This document shows positions 16,555-25,397 of a stretch of 28,627 nucleotides of DNA, in pieces. Origin of the DNA: CAZMVY01 sp964617875 (GTDB lineage Bacteria; Planctomycetota; Phycisphaerae; UBA1845; PWPN01); assembly GCA_964617875.1 (NCBI GenBank), contig CAZUAI010000071.1, forward strand, positions 1 to 28,627. The letters are read 5' to 3'. Each line of letters opens with the position of its first letter. Position 1 is the first letter of the stretch. The position numbers were made by a program, and so were the translations under genes. The notes below the pieces were generated by a model. The model made no database searches, was not told the DNA's origin, and was given only the letters and a program-made list of their open reading frames with translations.

Positions 16555-16973
16555 TGCTCCGGAAATCACGCCGAACGCTGGATTTATCGCACGTGCCTGC
16601 GTCGGCCAGCGCGGCCTGGAGGGTTGCCCGAACCCGGTAGTTTACCGGATGTCGGAAGACCGAACGGGGTCCGCAAGGCCCACGAAGGACGCCCACGCCC
16701 CAACGCGCAACCGCGAAGGAATCGAGGTAACGTAATTCAGGGGGCCACGGGGAAGGCCGTCGTAACGCTGAAGGCCGCGACTACTGCCTTGGATGGTGCG
16801 CCGCGCCGCGGTTTATCGGAACGTCTTGAAATCCGTCGAACCGAAGCGGTGATTCACTCGCGCGGTCGGTGGCCCGGGTATAATCAAGTGTAGAGCGATA
16901 CTCTCCTCGGAAAGGAACTGGACGGAAGCCCTTCCTACGATTCTGTTCCGGGCTGGAGGGCCGGGAGGTGTTG
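16555..16973. other. 419-base region after tRNA-Arg, no gene seen
   Basis: No supported coding region and no RNA family recognised. A perfect hairpin CCGGTA/TACCGG with loop GTT is at 16634-16648. A TATAAT box is at 16879-16884, and the last 90 bases are the leader of the beta-helix lipoprotein gene. The 220 bases between these landmarks are unexplained. Confidence 0.5.
16879..16884 (+). promoter_or_regulatory. -10 box of the beta-helix lipoprotein gene
   Basis: Perfect TATAAT. The best -35-like sequence (TTCACT) is 20 bases away, too far for a standard promoter, so an activator or another sigma factor may be needed. Predicted leader about 80 bases, with GGGAGG (16963-16968) five bases before the ATG. 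Confidence 0.45.
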
Positions 16974-19900
16974 ATGCGTTTCGTGCGGATTCGCCAGTCG
17001 GTCGTTTCACAGGTGCTGGTCATTCTGACGTGCATTGAGGCCGCCCTGCTCTGCGGCGGCTGCCCTTCGGATGGCGGGGATGGTGGCGGCCTGCCGGGCG
17101 GGGTCGTCACCCTCACGGTGACGGTCACACCGCCAGGTGCGGGCACGCTCACCCTTTCGCCGCAACGCGACAGCTACATGGTTGGCGATACGGTCTCGAT
17201 CACCGCGACGGCCGGCAACGGCTATCAGTTCGATCGCTTCGAGGGGGACGTGAGCGGCACCGGCAACCCGCTCGTGGTCACCCTCGCCGGCAATACAAGC
17301 GTCAACGCCGTGTTCGTGCAGACCGGCACGGTGCGGCCGGAGGTGTCGGAGCGTGCCAAGGTCCTGACCGACGAGATTGCCCTTACGGTCACCGGAGCGA
17401 ATCAGGTCCGGCTGACCGGTGCCGGCATCCCCCTGCTCACGCCGGGCGACGTCATCGTCCATGCCGCGACCGGCACGATCGCCCGCGTCAAGTCCGTCAG
17501 CGCGGTCAACGGAGCCACGCTGCTGCAGACCGCTCCGGCCTCCCTCACGGACATCATACGGCGGGCCCACATCGAGCTGAACACGGCGAAGCTGCAGACG
17601 CAGGCGCGGCCCGTGCGGGTCGCAGATAAGCTGAACACCCGCATGCTCGGTTTCGACATAGAAGACGGCGCGGTGGTTCTCGACCTGTCGGGGGCGGATA
17701 TCGATCTGGAAGACAAGGCCACCGTTTCCTTGACCAACGGCACGTTCCGCTTCGCACCGACGTTCGATCTTGTGCTGGACATCGATGATTTCCGGGTTCA
17801 GCGCTTCAAGCTGGTGGCCACGGGGACCGCCCAGTTGAACCTGGACGTGGACGTGGCCATCAGCCGGGTCAGCGATTGGATCGAAAAAGAGATCACACTC
17901 GCCGAGACGGAATTCCTGCGCGGCGTCGTCATGGCCGGGCCGATCCCCATTGAGTACGTCTTCTTCGTGAAGCTGAAGCTCGGCGCCGCGGCCTCGTTCG
18001 GCGATATCGGGACGATCAGCGGCGGGTTCGATATGAGCGCAAGCCTTTCGGCCGGGGCCGAGTACGTTGCGGGCGGCTGGAGCCCGGTGGGCGCGTTCCA
18101 TTTCGACGTCAACCCCCATCTCCCGGGCATGACGGTCCACCCCGTCGAGGTGCAGGTGTACGCGAAGCCCGAGTTCGGTGTGAAGTTCTATGAGATCGTC
18201 GGCCCGTCGATCTCCTTCAAGGATTACGCCAAGCTCGTAAGCGACTACCGGCACGACCGCATCGGGGCCGAACTGGTCAAGGGAAGCGAGGTCAGTCTCA
18301 ACTTCGACCTGAGCGTTCCCAGGATCGATGCCGCCTCGCTCAGCTACAGCAAGGTTCTCTTCGACGAGAGCTACGTCATGCTGGCCCGGTTGGCCTTTGC
18401 CACCGATCCGGCGGGCCTGGGCACCCTCTCGTGGAGCCCTCAAGGCTGGCTCGGCTCCGACCTCTTCTGGTACATCGATCCCGTTACGGTCACGGGCACG
18501 CCCGGCGCGGGTTGCCGGGTGGCCGGCTACGGCATCGACTACCTCTGCCAGGACCGGAGCCTGACGAAGTCCGGCGACGACGTCCTCCGCAACGAACCGA
18601 TTGACGGATCGAAGCTCATTACGGCGTATTTCGTGCCCCTGGCCGACGGCGATGACTGGGTGGGCTCGGGCAACACGACCACCCCCGGCCCCTACGTCGT
18701 CAACACGCAGGTGTTCCCGCCGGAGGCCGGCAGCGTCGTGCTCTTCCCCCGCCGCTCCGGATACAAGAGCGGAGACAAACTGCTGGTCGAGGCCAGGCCC
18801 GAATACGGTTTCCGCTTCCATCACTGGGAAAACGCGCTGGAAGGCACGGCGCCCGTGGAGCGTCTTACGGTCTGGGGCAACAAGACCGTCCGCGCGGTGT
18901 TCGAATCGGTCGTGCCGCGGCTGCTGAAGGTGCCGCAGGACTACGGCACCATCCAGGCGGCGATCAACGCCGCGACCTACGGGGACCAGATCATTCTGAA
19001 CTACGGCACCTACAGCGGCGACGGCAACCGCGATCTTGACTTCCAGGGCAAGCACCTGACCATCACCGGCCAGTCGGCCGAGAGCACGATCATCGACCTG
19101 GGCGGCAGCGCGACGACACCCCATCGCTTCGCCGAACTCTGCGATGTCAAGGGGCAGGTGAACCTCGCGAACCTCACCATCCGCAACGGCTATGCCGGCA
19201 ACGCCGTCCGCTGCAACACGCCGAACTACGTCGGCGGCGCGATACGCGTCATGGGCAGCGCGAGCCTCTTTGCGGCACACTGCGTCTTCGAGAACTGCCG
19301 CGCCACCGGCGGGGGCGGGGCCATCTGGTACGGCGCGCCGCTCAGCGGATTCTCGCCGGTGCTTCACATCTGGGGATGCCGCTTCACAGACTGCTCTTCC
19401 GACGACGGCGGCGGGGCCATCTGCGCCCAGAACCCCGCGAGCTACATCGACTCGACCGTGAAGATCGAGGACAGCACATTCACGGGCAACGCCGGCAAGT
19501 ACGGCGGCGCGGTCTACAGCCCCGAACTGTACGGCGCGATCACGATCACCGGCTGCCAGTTCTCGTCAAACCGCGGAAGTCAAACCGGCGGTGCCGTGTA
19601 CGTAGCCCGGACCTCCGACACGGCGATCATCAGCAACTGCGCATTTACCGCGAATACCTGCACGTCTGCGGCCGGCGCCCTCTACTGCGAGGGCAATGTG
19701 CTCGGCAACGGCGGGGTGATCCACGTGACCAACTGCACCTTCTCCGGCAACACCGCGAAGAACCACGGCGCCGTCAGCACGGGCCCCTTGAGCTACGAAC
19801 GCGAGCGGGTCAACGTCGAGGGCTGCCAGTTCACCGGCAACTCGTCCACCGCGGACAACGGAGCCCTGTACCTGGCCGCCGGAACGGTCATGCGCAACTG

Positions 19901-20567
19901 CACGTTCGCGTCAAACACGTCCGCCAGCGACGCTGGGGCCGCCACCATCCGCGGCCTGGCTGCCGATTGCGTCTTCACCGGGAACACCGCCGCGAAAAAC
20001 GCCGGGGCGGTCGTGCTGGACCCAGGCGGCCTGCTCAGCAACTCGAGCTTCACTGGGAACACGGCCGGCATGTGGGGCGGCGCGGTCTGGATTTCCTACG
20101 CCTCCGTGCCCGCGGAGGCCGGAACGATCTCGGCCTGCTCCTTCGTGAGCAACAGCGCCAAAGGCGCCGGGGCGATCAAGGCCCAGGGCGGAACGATCCG
20201 GAACTGCACCACCGTCAGCGACAATCTCGCAACGTACTACGGCGGCGGGGCGATCAGCGCCCGCCTGAGCGAGATCACCAACTGCGTGATCAGCGGCAAC
20301 CGGGCCCCGCAGGCCGAGGGTGGCGGGCTGGTTTCCAATGAGTGCTTTGTGTCGCAGTGTACGATCACCGGCAATGCGGCCGGCGGCAACGGCGGCGGCG
20401 TGTACGATCATGACTCCACGATCGTGCATTGCAGCATCACCGACAACTCCGCGACGAACGCAGGCGGCGTCTGGTGCAGCGACACGCAGCTGGGCAACAA
20501 TACCATCGAGTACAACAGCCCGAACAACTGCGCCTCCGGCGGGGATGACAGCTGTTGCGGAGGATGA
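16974..20567 (+). CDS. Beta-helix lipoprotein with InlB-type repeats
   Basis: Predicted envelope-anchored or surface protein of unknown role, 1197 residues. ATG 16974 is chosen over in-frame GTG 16968 and TTG 16971 because GGGAGG precedes it at five bases. A signal ends in LLCGGC (lipobox-like, C30, not a perfect box). Domains: divergent InlB B-type repeat (about 43-115, VTVTPPGAGTLTLSPQRDSY...NAVF); a beta-rich middle of about 450 residues that I do not recognise; a second InlB-type repeat (about 580-645, FPPEAGSVVLFPRRSGY...RAVFES); then a right-handed beta-helix (about 650-1190) starting VPQDYGTIQAAINAA, the pectate-lyase-like entry. The helix carries many GGA(I/V/L) and FxxN turns (FTGN, FSGN, FSSN) as in Chlamydia-type Pmp repeats. 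It ends in DDSCCGG. No catalytic residues are evident; adhesion or polysaccharide binding is plausible. Confidence 0.78.
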   Translation: MRFVRIRQSVVSQVLVILTCIEAALLCGGCPSDGGDGGGLPGGVVTLTVTVTPPGAGTLTLSPQRDSYMVGDTVSITATAGNGYQFDRFEGDVSGTGNPLVVTLAGNTSVNAVFVQTGTVRPEVSERAKVLTDEIALTVTGANQVRLTGAGIPLLTPGDVIVHAATGTIARVKSVSAVNGATLLQTAPASLTDIIRRAHIELNTAKLQTQARPVRVADKLNTRMLGFDIEDGAVVLDLSGADIDLEDKATVSLTNGTFRFAPTFDLVLDIDDFRVQRFKLVATGTAQLNLDVDVAISRVSDWIEKEITLAETEFLRGVVMAGPIPIEYVFFVKLKLGAAASFGDIGTISGGFDMSASLSAGAEYVAGGWSPVGAFHFDVNPHLPGMTVHPVEVQVYAKPEFGVKFYEIVGPSISFKDYAKLVSDYRHDRIGAELVKGSEVSLNFDLSVPRIDAASLSYSKVLFDESYVMLARLAFATDPAGLGTLSWSPQGWLGSDLFWYIDPVTVTGTPGAGCRVAGYGIDYLCQDRSLTKSGDDVLRNEPIDGSKLITAYFVPLADGDDWVGSGNTTTPGPYVVNTQVFPPEAGSVVLFPRRSGYKSGDKLLVEARPEYGFRFHHWENALEGTAPVERLTVWGNKTVRAVFESVVPRLLKVPQDYGTIQAAINAATYGDQIILNYGTYSGDGNRDLDFQGKHLTITGQSAESTIIDLGGSATTPHRFAELCDVKGQVNLANLTIRNGYAGNAVRCNTPNYVGGAIRVMGSASLFAAHCVFENCRATGGGGAIWYGAPLSGFSPVLHIWGCRFTDCSSDDGGGAICAQNPASYIDSTVKIEDSTFTGNAGKYGGAVYSPELYGAITITGCQFSSNRGSQTGGAVYVARTSDTAIISNCAFTANTCTSAAGALYCEGNVLGNGGVIHVTNCTFSGNTAKNHGAVSTGPLSYERERVNVEGCQFTGNSSTADNGALYLAAGTVMRNCTFASNTSASDAGAATIRGLAADCVFTGNTAAKNAGAVVLDPGGLLSNSSFTGNTAGMWGGAVWISYASVPAEAGTISACSFVSNSAKGAGAIKAQGGTIRNCTTVSDNLATYYGGGAISARLSEITNCVISGNRAPQAEGGGLVSNECFVSQCTITGNAAGGNGGGVYDHDSTIVHCSITDNSATNAGGVWCSDTQLGNNTIEYNSPNNCASGGDDSCCGG

Positions 20568-20630
20568 GCGGCAGCCTCGACGCCTTCCAATACGACAAAT
20601 CCGTGCGGCCGTGCCGTCGAGGACGGATCT

Positions 20631-20639
20631 TGTTATGAT
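20631..20639 (+). promoter_or_regulatory. Extended -10 promoter of the small lipoprotein gene
   Basis: TGTTATGAT fits the extended -10 form TGnTATAAT with one mismatch. The -35 region is weak, as is usual for this type. Expected leader about 30 bases to the ATG at 20677, which fits the chosen start. Confidence 0.5.
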
Positions 20640-20676
20640 TTGGTTACGCGTCGTCGAATGCACGAGAAGCATGTTC

Positions 20677-21195
20677 ATGAACCGCATCGTCAACATCTGC
20701 CGGATTCGCAGTGGCTTTGGGATCCTGGCGCTGGCTTCGATCGCTTCGTGTGGCGTTGTCCCAGGACCGGCTTCCCCCCTGCCTGATTCGGCCGCTGTTC
20801 GGACGGTGATCAAGGATATCTACAGCCTCGAGGGGCAATCGCGGATGGTCTTCCTGGGCTGTGAAGATGACCAACTTGGGGATGGGGTAATCACCGGGGC
20901 ATCAAGCGAACTCGAAAACGACCTGCGCGTCATGGTGAGGCTTGAAAGCGAAGCGGCCTACACTGATCCGGACTTGCCGCTGTTCACACCAGTATGGCCT
21001 CAGACGGGGGAAGCCGGCGTTGTGTTTCGCCTTGGCCGCTTTCGCCAGCAACAGGATGGCTCCCTGGGCGTTTCCGTCTGGTGGAACCGATCCTGTGGCG
21101 AACGGGGTAGCGTGGACTACACGTTGGTGCGGTCGGGCGAACAGTGGGTCATCGCCGCTCGGCAGCCCAAGCCGGACATCATGGGCTGCTATTGA
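20677..21195 (+). CDS. Small predicted lipoprotein, unknown function
   Basis: Not recognised. The 172-residue protein begins with a signal and lipobox-like IASC (near residue 24), so it is probably lipid-anchored in the envelope. The mature part has an alpha-rich start (PDSAAVRTVIKDIYSL), then alternating beta strands (MVFLGCEDDQL, VVFRLGRFRQQQDGSLGVSVWWN, GSVDYTLVRSGEQWVIAAR). Strand pairs ending in 'GEQWVI' resemble small NTF2- or cystatin-like folds, a weak guess. ATG 20677 is preferred over 20671 because GAGAAG lies seven bases before it. The frame is open far upstream, but that part overlaps the preceding gene and is spurious. It may be co-expressed with its neighbours, but it has its own promoter-like site. 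Confidence 0.65.
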   Translation: MNRIVNICRIRSGFGILALASIASCGVVPGPASPLPDSAAVRTVIKDIYSLEGQSRMVFLGCEDDQLGDGVITGASSELENDLRVMVRLESEAAYTDPDLPLFTPVWPQTGEAGVVFRLGRFRQQQDGSLGVSVWWNRSCGERGSVDYTLVRSGEQWVIAARQPKPDIMGCY

Positions 21196-21298
21196 CGACC
21201 CGGTAATCTGTCAGGTTCCGGTGTCCATGCCCCACACCGTTCTGTACCCCGCTTGCCCGATTCGCGGTATAGTGCTCGCGACCAACGAGGGCCCAATA

Positions 21299-22924
21299 AT
21301 GAACGCGGATTCTTCAGATTCAGCGCGGCGCGACCTGACGCGAAGGCGGTTGCTGGGCGGCGGCATGGCGGCGGCCGGGGCTGCCGCCGTCGGGGCGCTC
21401 GCGGCGAGCGGACCACCCGGCAGAGCGTCTTCGCAGGATCCCCTCACTCCGTCCTCTTCCCCGGCCGGCAAGAGGGGCACGGCAGAAGGTCCCGCGTCGA
21501 CCGTGCGGCCAACGCCGGCAGCGCCGCCCGAAGCCGCGGTCGGCGCTGCGCCGCCGTTCGCGATCAGCGGCGTCGTGCCGAGGATCGGTGTCAGCGCGGG
21601 CCTCAAGGGGCCGCGAAGCGAAGCCGGCATCGGCGCCCTGATGCCCTGGGGCGATCGGCTCTGGTTCATCTCGTACACATCCCACACCTCGACCACCGGC
21701 AGCGGCACGGGACTCTACTGGGTCGACGGCGACATGGCCGCACACAAGCACGCGGCGTCCGTCGTCGGCACGTACGCCAACCGCTACATCCATGCCCCCT
21801 CCGAGCAGATGATCATCGGGCCACACATCATCGACGCCGACAACAACGTCCGCACGATCCGCGAACTCGTCGATTACCGACTCACCGCCACGATGGCCCA
21901 TCTCCACGATCCGAAGAACAAGGTCTACATGCTCGGCATGGAGTCGCACCTGTTCGAGGTCGATGTCCGCACGCTCGCGGTTCGGCTGCTGGCGACGCTT
22001 GATGAACGCTTCAAGCTCCCGTCCGGCTACCGCCCGCACTACAAGGGCGGCTTCACGGCGGGCGACCGCGTCATCATCGCCAACAACACCTATTTCGAAC
22101 GCGACGAGACCGAGGGTGTGTCCACCGGCGGCCGTCTCGCCGAGTGGGACGGCAGGGGCGAGTGGCGCACCCTGGAGGACACCGCGTTCTGCGACATCGC
22201 CGGCATCCCCATGGGCGACCACGCGAACGCCTTTGCGATCGGCTGGGACCGGGCGTCGGTCATTCTGTGCGTGCTCAACCGCGGCCAGTGGACCCGCTAC
22301 CGCCTGCCGAAGGCCAGTCACTGCTACGATCAGGCGTGGTACACCGAGTGGCCCCGGATCCGCGAGGTCGAGACGGAGCGGTTCCTCATGGACATGCACG
22401 GAATGTTCTACGAGCTGCCGCGCCAGGCGTACGGCGGCCGTGTCTGGGGCATCAAGCCCGTCTGCCAGCACCTGCGGATGGTGCCGGACTTCTGCTCCTG
22501 GAAGGGCTTTCTCGTGCTCGCGGGCAACCAGAATACCGCGTGCACCGGCAGCTACCTTGTCGGCGAGCCGCAAAGCAACCTGTGGTTCGGCAAGACCGAC
22601 GACCTGTGGTCCTTCGGCAGGCCGCAGGGCTGGGGCGGCCCGTGGCAGCAGACAAGAATCGAGCCCGGCGAGCCGTCCGACCCGTACCTGATGACCGGCT
22701 TCGAGCACAAGTGCCTGCACCTGACCCACGAGGGCCCCGGCCCGGTCACGTTCGCGATCGAGGTCGATTTCCTCGGCAACGGCACGTGGAGGGAATACGC
22801 CCGCGTGACGGTCAAACCGAACGGCTACGAGCATCACGAGTTTCCGACGGGGTTCGGCGCCCACTGGATGCGCCTGACGGCGGAGCAGGCGTGTACCGCC
22901 ACGGCGCACTTGATCTACGCCTGA
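21299..22924 (+). CDS. Tat-exported protein, unknown function
   Basis: Not assigned to a family. The 541-residue protein starts with a Tat-type signal: RRDLTRRRLLGGGMAAAGAAAVGALAAS (twin Arg at about 15-17). A Pro/Ser/Ala-rich linker follows (about 45-90). The rest shows regular blocks of about 45-50 residues with WxxDG and GDR turns (MPWGDRLWFISY, GTGLYWVDGDM, NKVYMLGMESHLFEVDV, GDRVIIANNTYFE, GRLAEWDGRGEWRTL). These suggest a beta-propeller-like domain. A C-terminal beta-sandwich (VTFAIEVDFLGNGTWREYARVTV) may bind carbohydrate. Tat export suggests a folded or cofactor-bearing protein. GAGGG lies seven bases before the ATG. It converges on the URO-D-like gene, with a 20-base gap. Confidence 0.7.
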   Translation: MNADSSDSARRDLTRRRLLGGGMAAAGAAAVGALAASGPPGRASSQDPLTPSSSPAGKRGTAEGPASTVRPTPAAPPEAAVGAAPPFAISGVVPRIGVSAGLKGPRSEAGIGALMPWGDRLWFISYTSHTSTTGSGTGLYWVDGDMAAHKHAASVVGTYANRYIHAPSEQMIIGPHIIDADNNVRTIRELVDYRLTATMAHLHDPKNKVYMLGMESHLFEVDVRTLAVRLLATLDERFKLPSGYRPHYKGGFTAGDRVIIANNTYFERDETEGVSTGGRLAEWDGRGEWRTLEDTAFCDIAGIPMGDHANAFAIGWDRASVILCVLNRGQWTRYRLPKASHCYDQAWYTEWPRIREVETERFLMDMHGMFYELPRQAYGGRVWGIKPVCQHLRMVPDFCSWKGFLVLAGNQNTACTGSYLVGEPQSNLWFGKTDDLWSFGRPQGWGGPWQQTRIEPGEPSDPYLMTGFEHKCLHLTHEGPGPVTFAIEVDFLGNGTWREYARVTVKPNGYEHHEFPTGFGAHWMRLTAEQACTATAHLIYA

Positions 22925-22944
22925 TTCCGCCTCGTGCGTGCTCC

Positions 22945-23994
22945 TCACCTTGCCAGCTGGCCGTCGGGCCGGTAGCAGCCGTACTTGCGGACCGTCTCGA
23001 TCAGGGCGGCCACGTTTTCCGGGGGCGTATCCGGCGACAGCACAGCACCGGGGCCCACGATGAAGCCGCCGTACGGCCCCAGGATCTCGATCGCCTCGCG
23101 GCACCGCGCTTCCACAAGGGCATCGGTCCCGCGTTGCATCACCCCCGCCGCGTCGATGCCGCCGGCGATGACCGTCCGTCCGCGCATCGCCTCCTTCACC
23201 TCGCGGAGGTCCTTGTGCTGATCCAGGTCCAACACGGCGGCCCCCGTGGCGGCCAGGTCAGACAGCACCCCGCCCGCGTCGCCGCACGTATGGAGCACCG
23301 CCGCAAGTCCCGCCGATCTCGTCACACCGCAGAACCGCCGGAGACGCGGCAGCACAAACCGCCCGTACCGAGCGGGCGAAACCAGCTGCGGCCCCAGTTC
23401 ACAGATGGACGCCGCCCGTGCCCCTGCCCGCTGCAAGGCCGCCGCGAAGCGCACCAATGCGTCAAGACAGAGGTCCAGCAGCGAATCAAGCCGGGAATGA
23501 TCACCGGACTCGCCGAGTTCGGCGAGGAAGCGTTCATATCCCAGAAGCGTTGCGGCCAGAGCCGCGGGCCCCGGCCCCGCGCAGCCGACAAGAAAGACGC
23601 GGTCGCCAAGCTCACGGTGAAGCATCCCGACGGCGCGAAGCACCTCGCGCAGCGGGGCGCTTTTCTCCGGGTCCGGCACGTGCAGCCGGACTACCTCCCC
23701 GGTGGCCTCGATCGCCGGCCGCAGGACCGGCGTCAGGCCACCGCCGCCCTCCCCCACCTCGCATCCCATCGCACGCGCCAGCGACAGGCCGTCGGCCTCG
23801 ACCACGACCATGTCGTGCTTGAAGCACCGCCAACTGAGCAGGTGCGCCGCCGCGAGCCGCTCGCCGTCCACCACGCACCGGGCATACGGATAGCCGGCGG
23901 CCTCCGCCGCCATGATCGAATCGTGCAGCTGGGTCGGCACCCGGTCCGGGATGCCGCCGGCAAGCACCGCCATGCATCGTTCGAGCGACGTCAT
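22945..23994 (-). CDS. URO-D superfamily protein, methyltransferase-like
   Basis: Cytoplasmic TIM-barrel protein of the uroporphyrinogen decarboxylase superfamily, 349 residues. The start is ATG 23994, whose ATGA overlaps the preceding gene's stop by four bases; a longer in-frame start at 24045 would lie inside that gene. It begins MTSLERCMAVLAGGIPDRVP, the typical N-terminal pattern. The C-terminal half has LHTCGD (H235, C237), like the zinc-binding HxC of corrinoid methyltransferases of the MtaA/CmuA type. It then has AVLDLDQHKDL, TVIAGGID, and GGFIVGPGAVLSPDTPPENVAALIETVRKYG. Divergence from HemE and its position after carbohydrate genes argue against haem synthesis. Last gene of the cluster. 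Planctomycetes have many such paralogs; the substrate is unknown. Confidence 0.82.
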   Translation of the reverse strand: MTSLERCMAVLAGGIPDRVPTQLHDSIMAAEAAGYPYARCVVDGERLAAAHLLSWRCFKHDMVVVEADGLSLARAMGCEVGEGGGGLTPVLRPAIEATGEVVRLHVPDPEKSAPLREVLRAVGMLHRELGDRVFLVGCAGPGPAALAATLLGYERFLAELGESGDHSRLDSLLDLCLDALVRFAAALQRAGARAASICELGPQLVSPARYGRFVLPRLRRFCGVTRSAGLAAVLHTCGDAGGVLSDLAATGAAVLDLDQHKDLREVKEAMRGRTVIAGGIDAAGVMQRGTDALVEARCREAIEILGPYGGFIVGPGAVLSPDTPPENVAALIETVRKYGCYRPDGQLAR

Positions 23995-25367
23995 CGTCCC
24001 GCGGACGTGCCTAACGGCAGGAGCTTGATGTTCTTGTACCAGCACGGGCTGCCGTGGTCCTGCAGGCCGATGTAGCCCGTCCGTGGGAAGTCCTTGTAGA
24101 CGATGCCTGTGAACTTGTGCGCCGTGCCGTCGGGCCGTTTGCCCGGCTCCGTGAACTGGTCCAGGTCCATCTGAGTCACCAATTCGTCATTCAGTTCCAC
24201 GGTGATCCGGTTGCGGTCGCAGACGATCACGATGTGGTTCCACTGGCCGGCCGGCTTCATGGCGTTTTTCGTCGGCCTGGCCAGATCGTAGATCGCGCCC
24301 GTGTCGTGGTAACCGGCACCCGTCGTGTCGTCGATCGCCACCTCCAGCCCGTTGAAACCGACGTCCCAGCCGGGCTTCGGCGTCAGCGAAAACGTCCGCA
24401 GGAAGATCCCGCTGTTGCAGTTCCTGGAGATCTTGAAGTCCATGGACCAGATGAAGTCCGTCCATTGCTTCTTGTGGACCATCATGTAGCCGCCGCAGCC
24501 GTGCGGCTGGATCGCGTGATCCTCGACGGGCACCTTGCTCGGCTGCTGCCGGTCGGTCATCCAGCCGTCCAGCGTTTTCCCGTCGAAGAGGAGTTGCCAG
24601 CCGGCCGCCTTCTCCTCGGCGGTCAGCGTGTTGTCTGGCGCGATGGGCCGCACGCGGATGTTCCGGTAGCGGGCGAAGCCCTTCGGGAAGAAGTTGCCGC
24701 CGTGAACCTGCAGCCCGATCCTGCCCTTGTCCGGCAGGCGTTTTTCGGTATCCGTCCACTCCATCACCTTCACGCCGTTGATCCACGTCGTCATCGTCGG
24801 TGGATTGCCCACGATGCGGGCCCGCAGGTCATTCCACTGGCCGTGCTTCCAGAGCTTCTTCCACTGCTCCGGCGTGAACGGGCAGGGAAACTTCGGGTAG
24901 TCGAGGACCTTGATCGCGTCGGGCGTCGCCAGCATCTGGAAGTTTCGCGCGCCGAAGCCGCCGATGCCCTCGCCATAGACGCCCATGAGGTTCCCGTCGA
25001 TGTGGTAGTCGATCATCGCCTGGTAGCACCTGCCGTCCTCCGTGCTGCGGAGGAAAAGGCCGCTGTCCAGCGTGTAGTCGTTGTTCATCTCGAGCGCAAC
25101 CTCGAAATCGCCGTACTCGGTGTTCGTCACGACGATCCCGCCGTTGCCGGGCTTGTCCTGCGACCCGACGATCGCCCCATCCTCGACGACCCATCGCCCC
25201 CCGGTTCCGTGCCCGGTCTTCGAGCTGACGTGCCAGCCGTCGAGCGACTTGCCGTCAAAGACGGGCACCCAGCCCATGCGTTTCTCGTCCGCCGTGATCC
25301 TGCCGTCGCCCGCCATGCAGGGCGCGCCCCACAGGCACGCCGCCGCAAATGCCATCATCGTTCTCAT
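23991..25367 (-). CDS. Secreted tandem-DUF1080 protein (3-keto-disaccharide hydrolase family)
   Basis: Exported protein of the DUF1080 family (PF06439), some members of which are characterised as 3-keto-glycoside hydrolases; this one's role is inferred. The 458 residues have a short signal peptide (cleavage near CMA-GDG) and two copies of the domain. Copy 1 covers about 30-240 (WVPVFDGKSLDGWHVSS, FEVALEMN, DSGLFLRS, GRIGLQVHGG...FRN-type end YRNIRVRPI). Copy 2 covers about 250-450 (WQLLFDGKTLDGWMTD, FIWSMDFKISRNCNSGIFLR, YIGLQDHGSPCWYKNIKLLPL). The repeated LFDGKSLDGW and GLQ.HG landmarks make the duplication plain. ATG at 25367 with GGAG nine bases upstream. Thirty bases follow the isomerase gene, and the stop overlaps the URO-D start. 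Confidence 0.85.
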   Translation of the reverse strand: MRTMMAFAAACLWGAPCMAGDGRITADEKRMGWVPVFDGKSLDGWHVSSKTGHGTGGRWVVEDGAIVGSQDKPGNGGIVVTNTEYGDFEVALEMNNDYTLDSGLFLRSTEDGRCYQAMIDYHIDGNLMGVYGEGIGGFGARNFQMLATPDAIKVLDYPKFPCPFTPEQWKKLWKHGQWNDLRARIVGNPPTMTTWINGVKVMEWTDTEKRLPDKGRIGLQVHGGNFFPKGFARYRNIRVRPIAPDNTLTAEEKAAGWQLLFDGKTLDGWMTDRQQPSKVPVEDHAIQPHGCGGYMMVHKKQWTDFIWSMDFKISRNCNSGIFLRTFSLTPKPGWDVGFNGLEVAIDDTTGAGYHDTGAIYDLARPTKNAMKPAGQWNHIVIVCDRNRITVELNDELVTQMDLDQFTEPGKRPDGTAHKFTGIVYKDFPRTGYIGLQDHGSPCWYKNIKLLPLGTSAGR

Positions 25368-25397
25368 GGTTTGTTTCTCCGACGATCCGCCTGTCGT

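Noticed and set aside
17007..19367. Long minus-strand open frame (786 residues) under the beta-helix lipoprotein gene
   Set aside because: Arg/Asp/Gly/Val-rich composition typical of a GC-rich antisense frame, no domain motifs, and fully covered by a well supported plus-strand gene.
21320..23104. Minus-strand open frame (594 residues) opposite the Tat-exported protein
   Set aside because: Shadow frame; the plus strand shows a Tat signal and a good ribosome binding site.
22945..23994. Naming this gene hemE
   Set aside because: HTCG motif, sugar-cluster context and divergence point to a methyltransferase-like branch.
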